Shown here one piece after another: positions 35,812 to 44,101 of a DNA stretch of 64,000 nt. The DNA is taken from the NCBI RefSeq assembly GCF_900637665.1, contig NZ_LR134386.1, positions 2,658,501-2,722,500 on the forward strand. The letters run 5' to 3'. The notes below the pieces were generated by a model. That model ran no database searches and had not been told where the DNA came from. It was given only the letters and a program-made list of their open reading frames with translations. The stretch is from Chryseobacterium nakagawai (GTDB taxonomy: Bacteria; Bacteroidota; Bacteroidia; Flavobacteriales; Weeksellaceae). Within the stretch, counting starts at the first letter, position 1; every line of letters starts with the position of its first letter. Position numbers and translations under genes: made by a program.

Positions 35812-36040
35812 TGTGTTGTGTTTTATTCAATTTTTAGTGATGTTTTATGGTAATTGTATAATAGTTGGTTTTGAGATGTATAAGTATTTAATTCACCAAA
35901 TAGCAATAAATAAAGAGGTATTTAAACTATTGTTAATTAGCTTTTTTTCAAATAAATGTGAGTATTTTTAGTTTTAGTCACATTAATGTGTTTTAAATTA
36001 TTATATTTACAATAAAAGTGGTAGTTTATTAAAAAGTTTG

Positions 36041-36048
36041 TATATTTG
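36041..36048 (+). promoter_or_regulatory. -7 promoter element of the repeat-protein gene
   Basis: TATATTTG followed by C, exact TAnnTTTG match, 20 bp before the ATG at 36069. No -33 TTG at 17-23 bp. The rest of the 35812-36040 gap is AT-rich with nothing else recognised. Confidence 0.7.
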
Positions 36049-36068
36049 CATCCTCAAAAACATAGGTG

Positions 36069-37343
36069 ATGCAAAGAAATTATAAATTAAGATTTAGTCT
36101 TCTCTTTTTACTCTTTACGCTTTTTACATATGCTCAGATTGGGATTGGGCTATCAAGTCCGGATACTTCTGCTATGCTTCATGTAAGTGCTAAAGATAAA
36201 GGAGTACTTCTTCCAAGTATTGCCTTGACCTCAGATACGGATGTTGCTACAGTTCCTTCTCCCGCAGATGGCCTTATTGTATGGAACAATGGAAAGGCTG
36301 GATTAACAGAAGCTGGATTTTATTATTGGTTTGCTTCCAAATGGAATAAAATTTCAACGTCTGCCAGCACTAATAAAGGGAATGATGGTACTGGATGGAA
36401 CACAATAGGAGAGAATGTAGGAACATATAGTGGTGCTAATACAGCTTTATCATTAGGAACAAAAACAATGGATGACCTGATCTTTAAAGTAAATGCTGCC
36501 ACAGCGGGAAGGCTAGGTATAGATAATTCTGTAAGTTTTGGATTGGGGGCAAATGCTGGCCAGAACGGAATTGCTATCGGAAGTTCAAGTTCTGCATTTC
36601 AGGGGATTTCTATTGGTAGTGCAGCTGCAGTTACGGCAAATGATGCATTGGCTATAGGAAATAAATCAACAGCAGGTGCTTTTAAGTCAACAGCTATTGG
36701 GTACAATGCCCAAACCAGTAAAAATGAATCCACAGCGATTGGTAATAATGCCTCAGCAGGAGGTTTTCAGTCTATTGCTGTGGGATATAATGCAAAAACA
36801 AATACAAACAGCGAAACTGCTTTAGGATATAATGCGGTTACCAATAAAGAAAACTCTACAGCAGTAGGATCAGAAGCAAATGCTTTGGGACAATTTTCAA
36901 CTGCGATAGGATATGGAGCAACTACCTCACAGGCCAATGCTATAGTGTTGGGGAATAATAATGCAAATGTAGGCATTGGCACGGGGGCTCCGAATACTTC
37001 TGCAAGATTAGATGTAAACGGACAGTATAAACTTGGAGAAAAGGGGAGTGTACAGAAAAACCAAATCAGTTTTGAAGTATGGCCTGGCGTTTCCATTAAT
37101 AATATGCCTCCGGGAAAATCTGCTACACTGGAAATTGCTGTTCCATCAGGGTTTCAGCCAGGTTCAACAAGAGCAGTTGTAGTGGTCTCTCCAGCCGGAG
37201 ACTTTGCAGGGAATTCAACATTTTCGATTTCTAATCCAAGAATGACTTCCACTTCGAGTATTGTAATTAATCTTACCAATATCTCAGGAAGTGCAAACAG
37301 TCTCTACTCAAGTCATTTTTATGTGATGATTAATGAGTTTTAA
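36069..37343 (+). CDS. Secreted protein with YadA-head-like repeats
   Basis: A 424-residue exported protein (signal about 1-20, ending TYAQ). The N-terminal part (GIGLSSPDTSAMLHVSAKDKGVLLPSIALTS, then LIVWNNGKAGLTEAGFYYWFASKW) is a module common at the start of Bacteroidetes surface and tail-fibre-like proteins. About residues 160-300 contain roughly ten repeats near 14 residues long of the STAIGYNAxTxxx type, as in the left-handed beta-roll of YadA-family trimeric adhesin heads. The C-terminal about 120 residues are beta-rich and end YVMINEF. There is no YadA membrane anchor and no clear T9SS tail, so how it is held outside the cell is unknown. ATG 36069 is preferred to the adjacent GTG. Confidence 0.75.
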   Translation: MQRNYKLRFSLLFLLFTLFTYAQIGIGLSSPDTSAMLHVSAKDKGVLLPSIALTSDTDVATVPSPADGLIVWNNGKAGLTEAGFYYWFASKWNKISTSASTNKGNDGTGWNTIGENVGTYSGANTALSLGTKTMDDLIFKVNAATAGRLGIDNSVSFGLGANAGQNGIAIGSSSSAFQGISIGSAAAVTANDALAIGNKSTAGAFKSTAIGYNAQTSKNESTAIGNNASAGGFQSIAVGYNAKTNTNSETALGYNAVTNKENSTAVGSEANALGQFSTAIGYGATTSQANAIVLGNNNANVGIGTGAPNTSARLDVNGQYKLGEKGSVQKNQISFEVWPGVSINNMPPGKSATLEIAVPSGFQPGSTRAVVVVSPAGDFAGNSTFSISNPRMTSTSSIVINLTNISGSANSLYSSHFYVMINEF

Positions 37344-37381
37344 ATTTGATAATAAATTTTTATTATAGTTGATATGGTGTT

Positions 37382-37414
37382 AAAGACCTCCAATTTTGGA
37401 GGTCTTTTCTTTTT
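37382..37414 (+). terminator. Terminator of the repeat-protein gene
   Basis: Stem AAAGACCTCCAA/TTGGAGGTCTTT (12 bp, minimal loop) followed by TCTTTTT, 38 bp after the stop at 37343. Confidence 0.9.
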
Positions 37415-37437
37415 AATTATTAGGTATAATAATATGA

Positions 37438-37472
37438 TTCAATAGAAACAAGCTTGAGCCCGTTTAACCTAT
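37438..37472. repeat. Interspersed intergenic repeat, copy A (degenerate)
   Basis: TTCAATAGAAACAAGCTTGAGCCCGTTT resembles copies at 52154 and 59580: CAATAG, then a short hairpin of the GGGCTTTAGCCC type, then GTT and an AT-rich tail. In this copy the left arm has decayed. Confidence 0.5.
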
Positions 37473-37508
37473 CAAAAAAATCCATTGACATTAGCCCAAA
37501 CCTATAAG

Positions 37509-37544
37509 AAATCCTCCGGGAATAATCTTCGGAGGATTTTATTT
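37509..37544. terminator. Stem-loop between convergent genes
   Basis: Perfect 10-bp stem AAATCCTCCG/CGGAGGATTT with an 11-base loop, followed by TATTT on the plus strand and TTCTTAT on the minus strand. It lies 34 bp after the stop of the minus-strand operon at 37574 and probably ends that transcript; it may also back up the plus-strand terminator. Confidence 0.65.
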
Positions 37545-37573
37545 AATAGAATCAGTATACACTATTCCATTAT

Positions 37574-38086
37574 TTATCTAAAATATTCCTTTTCCGCAAA
37601 ACTATAGGCGTGAAATTTATCCATTCCTATCCAGTTGAAATTAAGTCCAATTTTTTCGCGGTATTTTTCAATATTAGCGTAGTTCTTTTTAGAAAAATCA
37701 TTTTCATCAAAAACAATGGAATCTTTTATGATTTTACCATCCAGTATGGCCAGAAAATAATCATCCATTGGCATGCTGGCAAAATCTGCAGTGTGTTCAA
37801 TGATGAAATTCCTGATATCATGATCTTCAATGAGTTTTATGATATCTAAAACGGTGTGTTTTTCATCCATATCCCATGAGATCAGATCATCAGGTTGATA
37901 TTGCTTGAAATAGCTAAATAGATCTTGCGCTGTTTCATATTGGTAAGCATCTTCAATCAACCAGGAAATAGAAGAGCCCATAATGTCGAAAGGAACAAAC
38001 AGGACATCTCTGATCTTAAAATGAACAATGTCTTTATCCAATTCAAGAGGTTGATCGGTGATCAAGCAAGTGATGTCCTGTCCCAT
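37574..38086 (-). CDS. Hypothetical protein in nucleoside phosphorylase operon
   Basis: I do not recognise this 170-residue protein. It is acidic and soluble-looking, with no signal peptide and no clear membrane segment, so cytosolic by default. An N-terminal beta-rich stretch (CLITDQPLELDKDIVHFKIRD) is followed by aromatic/aspartate-rich helices and an FNWIGMDKFHAYSF segment. It starts 6 bp after the phosphorylase stop, so it is translated from the same mRNA. Tight linkage suggests a related role, but nothing in the sequence names it. Confidence 0.65.
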   Translation of the reverse strand: MGQDITCLITDQPLELDKDIVHFKIRDVLFVPFDIMGSSISWLIEDAYQYETAQDLFSYFKQYQPDDLISWDMDEKHTVLDIIKLIEDHDIRNFIIEHTADFASMPMDDYFLAILDGKIIKDSIVFDENDFSKKNYANIEKYREKIGLNFNWIGMDKFHAYSFAEKEYFR

Positions 38087-38092
38087 AAATAT

Positions 38093-38947
38093 TTATTTAA
38101 TAATTCTGTCAAGAACCCAAGTAATAAGGTTTTTCTCAGAATTGTGGTGGTCTGTAGAAAATTCTCCACGTCTTCTGTTGGCCACAACGTTGTTTACAGT
38201 AATAGCTTTGTGTCCTAATAATTTTGAAAATGCATAGATTGCGGAAGTTTCCATTTCAAAGTTTGTAACTCCAAGGTCGTTCAGTGTTTCAAGGAATTGG
38301 TCATCTACCGCCTTTAGACGAAGCTGTCTTCCCTGTGGAGCATAGAACCCTGGGAATGTAGCTGTATTTCCGTGGTATTTAGCATCTTTGTAATATTCAC
38401 CCATTTCTTCTGCCCAGTCTGAGAAGTACAACATAGGTTTGATTTTTTCGTAAGGAAATCTCTCCATGAAGCTTTTTGAAAACTCATTCTCAAAGCTGTA
38501 GTCTTGGTAGAAGTGCATTAAACCATCTAATCCTACTACGTTTTGGGTAACTAGCATATTGTCAACCTGTACATCAGGATTCACACTTCCACAGGTTCCC
38601 ATACGGAATAATTCAAGGGCCTTATGTTCTGTTTTGAACTCCTTGTTTTTAAGATCGATATTTACTAACGCATCCAGCTCATTCATTACAATATCGATGT
38701 TTTCAGTTCCGATACCAGTAGACATTACCGTGATTCTTTCTCCACGAAGGGTTCCTGTATGCGTATAAAATTCTCTTTTGTTTTTTTTGATTTCTACAGT
38801 ATCAAAGTACTTTGAAACCTTTGCTACTCTGTCCGGGTCACCCACAAGGATGATTTTATCAGCAATATCTTCGGGTAAAAGATTTAAGTGGTATACACTT
38901 CCGTCTTCATTCAGAATAAGTTCTGAAGCAGCAAGTTTGTTTAGCAT
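38093..38947 (-). CDS. Nucleoside phosphorylase (uridine phosphorylase-like, NP-I family)
   Basis: A 284-residue cytosolic enzyme of the PNP/UDP family that splits nucleosides with phosphate to base and ribose-1-phosphate for salvage. VGDPDRVAKVSKYFD (about 35-49) is the phosphate-binding segment, STGIGTENIDIVMNEL (about 76-91) and FRMGTCGSV (about 114-122, with the phosphate arginine) follow, and NFEMETSAIYA (near 229-239) binds ribose through the M-E pair. The overall layout is closest to uridine phosphorylases, but base specificity is not certain. It lies 19 bp after a small secreted protein gene and 6 bp before an unknown gene. Confidence 0.9.
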   Translation of the reverse strand: MLNKLAASELILNEDGSVYHLNLLPEDIADKIILVGDPDRVAKVSKYFDTVEIKKNKREFYTHTGTLRGERITVMSTGIGTENIDIVMNELDALVNIDLKNKEFKTEHKALELFRMGTCGSVNPDVQVDNMLVTQNVVGLDGLMHFYQDYSFENEFSKSFMERFPYEKIKPMLYFSDWAEEMGEYYKDAKYHGNTATFPGFYAPQGRQLRLKAVDDQFLETLNDLGVTNFEMETSAIYAFSKLLGHKAITVNNVVANRRRGEFSTDHHNSEKNLITWVLDRIIK

Positions 38948-38966
38948 AATTTATATTTTTTTTGTT

Positions 38967-39449
38967 TTAATCAATGAAAATTGCTTCTTTATAAGGCGAA
39001 GCCATAAGTTGATAAATAGAGTCATATTCTTCAACAATCCTTTTTTGACCATCCATCAGTTCATATACAGTAACAACAGTCTTTTCAAAGTTTTTCGGAT
39101 CCTTTCTCTGTGAAGTGATTTCATAAAAATGATTGTCTTTTTTAAGAACAGAAACCAATTCTTCTTTGGTTGAATTATTAGAAGACATCATCCCTGGAAA
39201 TTCCATTACAACGTCTTTAAGGTCTGTATAGCTTTTATATGGTTTGGTTATTCCGCTAGAATAGACGTACACATTGGGTACTGCTTTATCCTGTTCCAGA
39301 CGGATCAGATAGTAATCATTTCCTTTTTTCTCAGCGTATATTGCCATTTCCTGTTGTTTTACAGATTTTTCTGCCTGCTTTTTCTTTTGTGAAAATGCTG
39401 TAAGAGAAAGGAAACTGGCTGTAATAGCAAACAATAATTTTGTTTTCAT
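38967..39449 (-). CDS. Small exported protein of unknown function
   Basis: A 160-residue protein with a clear Sec signal (about 1-20, ending AFSQ) followed by a lysine/glutamine-rich linker (KKKQAEKSVKQQE). The rest looks like a compact mixed fold with IYAEKKGNDYYLIRL and VYELMDGQKRIVEEYDSIYQL segments. No lipobox and no known motif. It is first in an operon with the cytosolic nucleoside phosphorylase, an unexpected pairing for a periplasmic protein. I see no consensus promoter directly upstream. Confidence 0.65.
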   Translation of the reverse strand: MKTKLLFAITASFLSLTAFSQKKKQAEKSVKQQEMAIYAEKKGNDYYLIRLEQDKAVPNVYVYSSGITKPYKSYTDLKDVVMEFPGMMSSNNSTKEELVSVLKKDNHFYEITSQRKDPKNFEKTVVTVYELMDGQKRIVEEYDSIYQLMASPYKEAIFID

Positions 39450-39522
39450 ACTCTTATTTTAGTTTTGATGTGTTGAATTTAATTAAAAAAATCCTCTCCC
39501 AATAACCCCTCGCCATTATTTT

Positions 39523-39546
39523 AACGGTATTTTAGAATAAACCGTT
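39523..39546. promoter_or_regulatory. Inverted repeat in divergent intergenic region
   Basis: AACGGT and ACCGTT, a 6-bp inverted repeat with a 12-base spacer, lie between the operon starting at 39449 and the peroxidase gene at 39679. The spacing would suit a dimeric regulator, but it could be chance. Confidence 0.25.
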
Positions 39547-39637
39547 CCTTAAAGAATAATGAATCTGATTTCGGGGTTTAAAATTAGTAAAAAATATTGT
39601 ATCAAAAATATAAACATTATTTAATCTGCTATTAAAA

Positions 39638-39665
39638 TTGAGATAACATCAGATTGATAGTTTTG
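39638..39665 (+). promoter_or_regulatory. Promoter of the large di-heme peroxidase gene
   Basis: TTG at 39638-39640 and TAGTTTTG at 39658-39665 with 17 bp between, a full match to the flavobacterial promoter. The ATG at 39679 is 13 bp downstream. Confidence 0.78.
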
Positions 39666-39678
39666 CCGCTAAAAATTC

Positions 39679-41508
39679 ATGAGATCTTATCCACTGCTTG
39701 TTGTTATCCTTTTAATAGGATTTGCAGTAATGTCTTTTAATCCTGTTTACAAAGGAAAAGAAAGTGAGAATACATTTATAAATAAAGGATTATCTGATTT
39801 TAAAGGTACGCTTGAGCAGCTGAAGTCAGATGTCCGTAAGTTCTCTGAAGACCGTATTTCCCTTGAAGAACTGCAGGAATCATTAAGAAGTACAAGAAAT
39901 TCATTTAAGGAAATAGAATTTTATATTGCTTATCATTATCCCGAATTCACCAAGTCTCACCTCAATGCAGCTCCTTTGTTTCATATTGAAGCTGCTGGCA
40001 CATCAGCTTATACACTTCCACCGGAAGGACTACAGGTTTTAGATGAATTGATATTTTCTGAAGAAGCAGGAGATGAGAAAGAAAAGATCAAAACAATTGC
40101 CGATTTTTTATACAACAGCTATTCAGGTTTTTATCTGAGTGCTATGAAAAACGGAATGAGTAAAGGAAACAATAAAACGTTGCCATTGCGTATAGAATTG
40201 ATCAGGATCTATTCTCTGGGAGTAACAGGTTTTGACACTCCGGGTTCGTTGAATATTTCCGAAGAAGCCAGTCATGCCCTTTCAGGAATGCAAAAATATA
40301 TCAATGATGATCCTTATTTTAAAAATTATAATACCCAACAAGCAGATCAGACTTTCGCAGAGGCTATAAGTTATCTTTCAAAAAATAAAGATTTTGAAAC
40401 CTTCGATAGAATTGAGTTCTATAAAAAATATATTCAGCCTTTATATGAAGAATTAGGAAGATGGGATGGCAGACCTGATGATATGAAAGAATTTTCTGGC
40501 TGGAATGTCAATAATAAAAACCTTTTTAGTAGTGATTTTTTAGATCCTTATTTTTATACATTGCTGAAATCTTCAGAAGATAGTCCGAATCTTCGTAATC
40601 TTGGAAAATCGATTTTCTATGACCAGAATTTAAGTGGTAATGAGAAAATGAGCTGTGCAACATGCCATCTTCAGGAAAATGCTTTTACAGACCTTAAAGC
40701 TAAGTCGGCAAGTAACGTGGAGGGTAAAACAGTATTGAGGAATTCACCGTCCTTATACAATGCAGTTTTTGCCAAAAGATTTTTTTATGACCTGCGTGCT
40801 TTTTATCTTGAACAGCAGGCTGAACATGTGATATATAACGCAGATGAGTTTAATACAAGCTACGAAAGTATCATTCAAAAGTTAAAAACAAAATCTGAAT
40901 ATAAAAAAGCATTCCGTACCGCTTTTAAAGACGGAAAAATCAATAAAGAAAATTTTTCAAAAGCTTTAAGCTCCTACGTTGCATCCTTATATTCTTTTGA
41001 CAGTGATTTTGACCGGTTCATGAGAAATGAAAAAAATGTTTCGGAAGAGGTGAAAAGAGGATTCAATCTGTTTATGGGAAAAGCGAACTGCGCAACCTGC
41101 CATTTTGCGCCTCATTTTTCAGGGTTGGTACCGCCATTTTTTAATGAAAACGAATCTGAAGTGCTGGGTGTGACTACTCAACCTATTAAAAAACTTCCTA
41201 TAGAACTGGATCAGGATTTGGGAAGAGGAAACAGTCCTGTGAAAAAAGAAAGATCCTGGATCTATGATTATTCTTTTAAAACCGTTACCGTAAGAAATAT
41301 TGCCCTTACAAAACCTTATTTCCATAATGGAGCATTTAATACTTTAGAAGAGGTTCTTGATTTCTATAATGAAGGCGGAGGAGAAGGGTTGGGGCTCAAG
41401 ATGAAAAATCAGACCCTTGCTCCGGATAAATTAAATCTTACTCAAACGGAAATGAACCAAATAATTGCCTTTCTGAATGCACTTACAGATGTGAGTAAAG
41501 CAAAGTAG
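39679..41508 (+). CDS. Di-heme cytochrome c peroxidase with long N-terminal domain
   Basis: A 609-residue periplasmic protein. The C-terminal half is a di-heme peroxidase: CATCH at 326-330 and CATCH at 471-475, NSPSLYNAVFAKRFFYDLRA between them, and TVRNIALTKPYFHNGAFNTLEEVLDFYN near the end. The N-terminal about 280 residues (after a membrane-type signal, 5-20) form an extra all-helical domain that the 378-residue paralog at 10459 lacks; I do not recognise it. Such fusions suggest a specific redox partner or a substrate other than free peroxide. It has its own promoter and terminator. A PhoX-like gene follows 284 bp later, separated by a terminator, so they are not one operon. Confidence 0.9.
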   Translation: MRSYPLLVVILLIGFAVMSFNPVYKGKESENTFINKGLSDFKGTLEQLKSDVRKFSEDRISLEELQESLRSTRNSFKEIEFYIAYHYPEFTKSHLNAAPLFHIEAAGTSAYTLPPEGLQVLDELIFSEEAGDEKEKIKTIADFLYNSYSGFYLSAMKNGMSKGNNKTLPLRIELIRIYSLGVTGFDTPGSLNISEEASHALSGMQKYINDDPYFKNYNTQQADQTFAEAISYLSKNKDFETFDRIEFYKKYIQPLYEELGRWDGRPDDMKEFSGWNVNNKNLFSSDFLDPYFYTLLKSSEDSPNLRNLGKSIFYDQNLSGNEKMSCATCHLQENAFTDLKAKSASNVEGKTVLRNSPSLYNAVFAKRFFYDLRAFYLEQQAEHVIYNADEFNTSYESIIQKLKTKSEYKKAFRTAFKDGKINKENFSKALSSYVASLYSFDSDFDRFMRNEKNVSEEVKRGFNLFMGKANCATCHFAPHFSGLVPPFFNENESEVLGVTTQPIKKLPIELDQDLGRGNSPVKKERSWIYDYSFKTVTVRNIALTKPYFHNGAFNTLEEVLDFYNEGGGEGLGLKMKNQTLAPDKLNLTQTEMNQIIAFLNALTDVSKAK

Positions 41509-41561
41509 AAGAGTTTCGGTATACAGAAGTTGAGCTATAGCTTTTTTTGGATATCTAATTT

Positions 41562-41600
41562 AAACCTAATAGGTTTCTAAAACCTGTTAGGTTTTCTTGT
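41562..41600 (+). terminator. Terminator of the large di-heme peroxidase gene
   Basis: 15-bp stem (41562-41576 with 41580-41594, one T-G pair) around loop CTA, followed by TCTTG, 54 bp after the stop at 41508. A weak AGCTATAGCT stem with TTTTTT at 41533-41548 lies just before it. Confidence 0.75.
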
Positions 41601-41760
41601 GTATGGAATAGAAATATTAACCATAACAATTCATGCATCATAAAAAAGAGATTCCGCAATTTAACAGAAACTTAATCCCCTTAACATTAGGTTTTAAATT
41701 AATTAATATTCTCCCGCCTATATTTAAAATCTTATTAACAGAAGGGTAGTCTTTAAAAAA

Positions 41761-41768
41761 TAGTTTTG
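41761..41768 (+). promoter_or_regulatory. -7 promoter element of the PhoX-like gene
   Basis: TAGTTTTG, exact TAnnTTTG match, 24 bp before the ATG at 41793. It overlaps the TTG at 41766 from which the longest reading frame would begin, so that start is rejected. Confidence 0.7.
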
Positions 41769-41792
41769 CAAGGTCTAATAAATCAAATTAAA

Positions 41793-43958
41793 ATGAAGAA
41801 AAAACTACTAACAATTGGAGCTTTAGCTCTGCTTGCCGGGTCAACTATTCAGGCACAGACCGTTATTTTTGATAAAGGAACGTCCTGGAGTTATAAAGAT
41901 CTGGATCAGGCGCAACCGGATGCATGGAAAACTCAAAACTATGACATTTCTTCGTGGCCTGTTGGTAATGCACCATTAGGATATGGAGATCCTGTTGCTA
42001 CTACCATTCATGGAGGGGCTACCGGATTGGTTACAGCGTATTTTGCAAAAGATTTTAATGTAAACTTATCCACACTTTCCGATGATATGGAACTTGGAGT
42101 GATGAGAGACGATGGTATTGTAGTATATCTTAACGGCCAGGAAGTAGTAAGAGATAATATGCCTGCCGGAGTCATTACATTTAATACTTTGTCCAGTACC
42201 ACAATTGACGGGGCTGCAGAAAATGTATATAATATTTTTTCTATTCCAAAATCAAAATTCATAAACGGAGTTAACAGAATTTCTGTTGAATTACATAACA
42301 GAAGTATAACCAGCTCAGACCTTAGAATTGATGCCTATCTGAAAACAACATCCACTAGTACGCCTACACCTGTAGTGTGCAACGGGTCACACATCAGCTG
42401 TTTTACCTCTATTGTTCCTACGGCACAAACAGGTAAACTTATTATTCCGGCAGAACATAAATATCAGCTTATCCTGAAGGAAGGTGATAATTATACTGAA
42501 GGTGGTGGAATGGTAGGAGGTCAGAATGACTTTACAGCTTACGTAGCCAAATCGGGAAGCAGTACAAATGGGTACCTTTCAGTAAACCACGAAACAAATC
42601 CTGGTGGCGTTACTATGGCTGAGATTAATTATAATGCTGGTACAAAACTTTGGCAGTTAACAAGATCAAGAGCCGTAAGTTTCTCAGATCCTAGCTTGGT
42701 ACAGACGATCAGAAACTGTTCAGGAGGAATTACTCCCTGGGGAACTGTAGTAACAGCAGAAGAGTCTGTAACCGCTAACGATACGAATGGAGACGGATAT
42801 AAAGACTACGGATGGCTTGTAGAAATTGATCCTGCAACAGCACAGGTTATTTCTAAAAATGCTGATGGTTCCAAGGGGAAACTTTGGCAGATGGGAATCA
42901 TGAACCATGAAAACGTGGTGATTAATAATGCTGGAACTACTGCCTATTACGGAGAAGATGGAGGTACTCACATGGTATATAAATATGTGATGGATACCCC
43001 AAATAATCTTTCTTCCGGGAATCTTTATGTATTAAAACTAGACCAGGGATTAACAGCGGCAGGTGATCCGGTAGGAACTACTGCAACATGGATTCAGGTT
43101 CCTAATAAGACCCAGGCAGATCAGAATAACACCAATAATTTGGCACAATCAGTAGGTGGAACTAAATTTAATGGAATCGAAGATGTGGATATCAGTCCAT
43201 TGGATGGTAGAATCTATTTTACAGCAAAAGGATTAGACAGGGTATACCGTTTACAGGACAACGGAACTACAGCTTCTCAGGTAGAAACATTCGTAGGAGG
43301 TTCTAATTCTGTATACTCTTTCGAAACCGCACAGGGAACAAAATCTGAAGCATGGGGAGATGGGAATGATAACCTTACCTTTGATGAACTTGGAAATCTT
43401 TGGGTACTTCAGGATGGGGGTAAAAACTATATTTGGGTTATTGCTCCGGATCATACACAGGCCAATCCGAAAGTAAAGCTATTTGCTTCTATGCCGGCAG
43501 GATCTGAGCCTACAGGATTAACGTTCACTCCAGATCATAAATTTGGTTTCTTTTCAGTTCAGCATCCAAGTTCTACCATTTCTACAGATGTTGATGCTAC
43601 AGGAAATACCATTGATTACAGAGGGAAATCTGCAACAGTTGTGATTGCTCTTAAAGGAAACTTAGGAACGCAAGGAACTCTGGGAACAATTGAAAATAAA
43701 GCAGCTGAAAATACAGTAACGGTAGCTCCGAACCCTACCTCGGGAATGGTGAAGATCAATTCGCCAAAAGGCTTAAAAGATATTTCAGTAACAGCTTACA
43801 GTGTGGACGGAAAAATTGTTTATACTAAGAGGTTCAATGGATTGAACAAAGCATTAGATCTTGATTTTACATCGCAATTGGAAGGATCTCGTGTTTTAAT
43901 TCTGAATATTGAAGCAGAAGGAGGATTCCAGCAAACGGTAAAACTATTAAAGAAGTAA
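41793..43958 (+). CDS. PhoX-like (DUF839) secreted phosphatase with T9SS sorting domain
   Basis: A 721-residue exported protein. A Sec signal (about 1-21, ending IQAQ) is followed by a galactose-binding-like beta domain (about 40-190; VMRDDGIVVYLNGQEVV) and then a PhoX/DUF839 beta-propeller (about 215-620): GGITPWGTVVTAEE, MGIMNHENVVI, YYGEDGGTHMVYKYV and the late GSEPTGLTFTPDHK are family marks. Known PhoX enzymes are iron- and calcium-dependent alkaline phosphatases. The C-terminus (VAPNPTSGMVKINSP ... ISVTAYSVDGKIVYTK ... QQTVKLLKK) is a type A T9SS signal. Many PhoX proteins leave by the Tat system; this one has no twin-arginine and uses Sec plus T9SS. Confidence 0.87.
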   Translation: MKKKLLTIGALALLAGSTIQAQTVIFDKGTSWSYKDLDQAQPDAWKTQNYDISSWPVGNAPLGYGDPVATTIHGGATGLVTAYFAKDFNVNLSTLSDDMELGVMRDDGIVVYLNGQEVVRDNMPAGVITFNTLSSTTIDGAAENVYNIFSIPKSKFINGVNRISVELHNRSITSSDLRIDAYLKTTSTSTPTPVVCNGSHISCFTSIVPTAQTGKLIIPAEHKYQLILKEGDNYTEGGGMVGGQNDFTAYVAKSGSSTNGYLSVNHETNPGGVTMAEINYNAGTKLWQLTRSRAVSFSDPSLVQTIRNCSGGITPWGTVVTAEESVTANDTNGDGYKDYGWLVEIDPATAQVISKNADGSKGKLWQMGIMNHENVVINNAGTTAYYGEDGGTHMVYKYVMDTPNNLSSGNLYVLKLDQGLTAAGDPVGTTATWIQVPNKTQADQNNTNNLAQSVGGTKFNGIEDVDISPLDGRIYFTAKGLDRVYRLQDNGTTASQVETFVGGSNSVYSFETAQGTKSEAWGDGNDNLTFDELGNLWVLQDGGKNYIWVIAPDHTQANPKVKLFASMPAGSEPTGLTFTPDHKFGFFSVQHPSSTISTDVDATGNTIDYRGKSATVVIALKGNLGTQGTLGTIENKAAENTVTVAPNPTSGMVKINSPKGLKDISVTAYSVDGKIVYTKRFNGLNKALDLDFTSQLEGSRVLILNIEAEGGFQQTVKLLKK

Positions 43959-43973
43959 AATTAGTAATAATTC

Positions 43974-44009
43974 TGCCTGCTGGTAACGAAAGTGACTGGC
44001 AGGCATTTT
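43974..44009 (+). terminator. Probable terminator of the PhoX-like gene
   Basis: 7-bp GC-rich stem TGCCTGC/GCAGGCA with an 18-base loop, followed by TTTTC, 16 bp after the stop at 43958. The long loop makes it weaker than others here. Confidence 0.55.
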
Positions 44010-44101
44010 CTGTTGATGAAATCGCTATGATTTGCAAAGACAAGTAAAGATTAAGATGATGCAATTCAATATGGCCTTAAAAAAATTATAAACGTCTTCG
44101 T

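Noticed and set aside
36066..36068. GTG one codon before the ATG of the repeat-protein gene
   Set aside because: ATG is preferred and gives the same protein less one residue; no ribosome-binding evidence for GTG.
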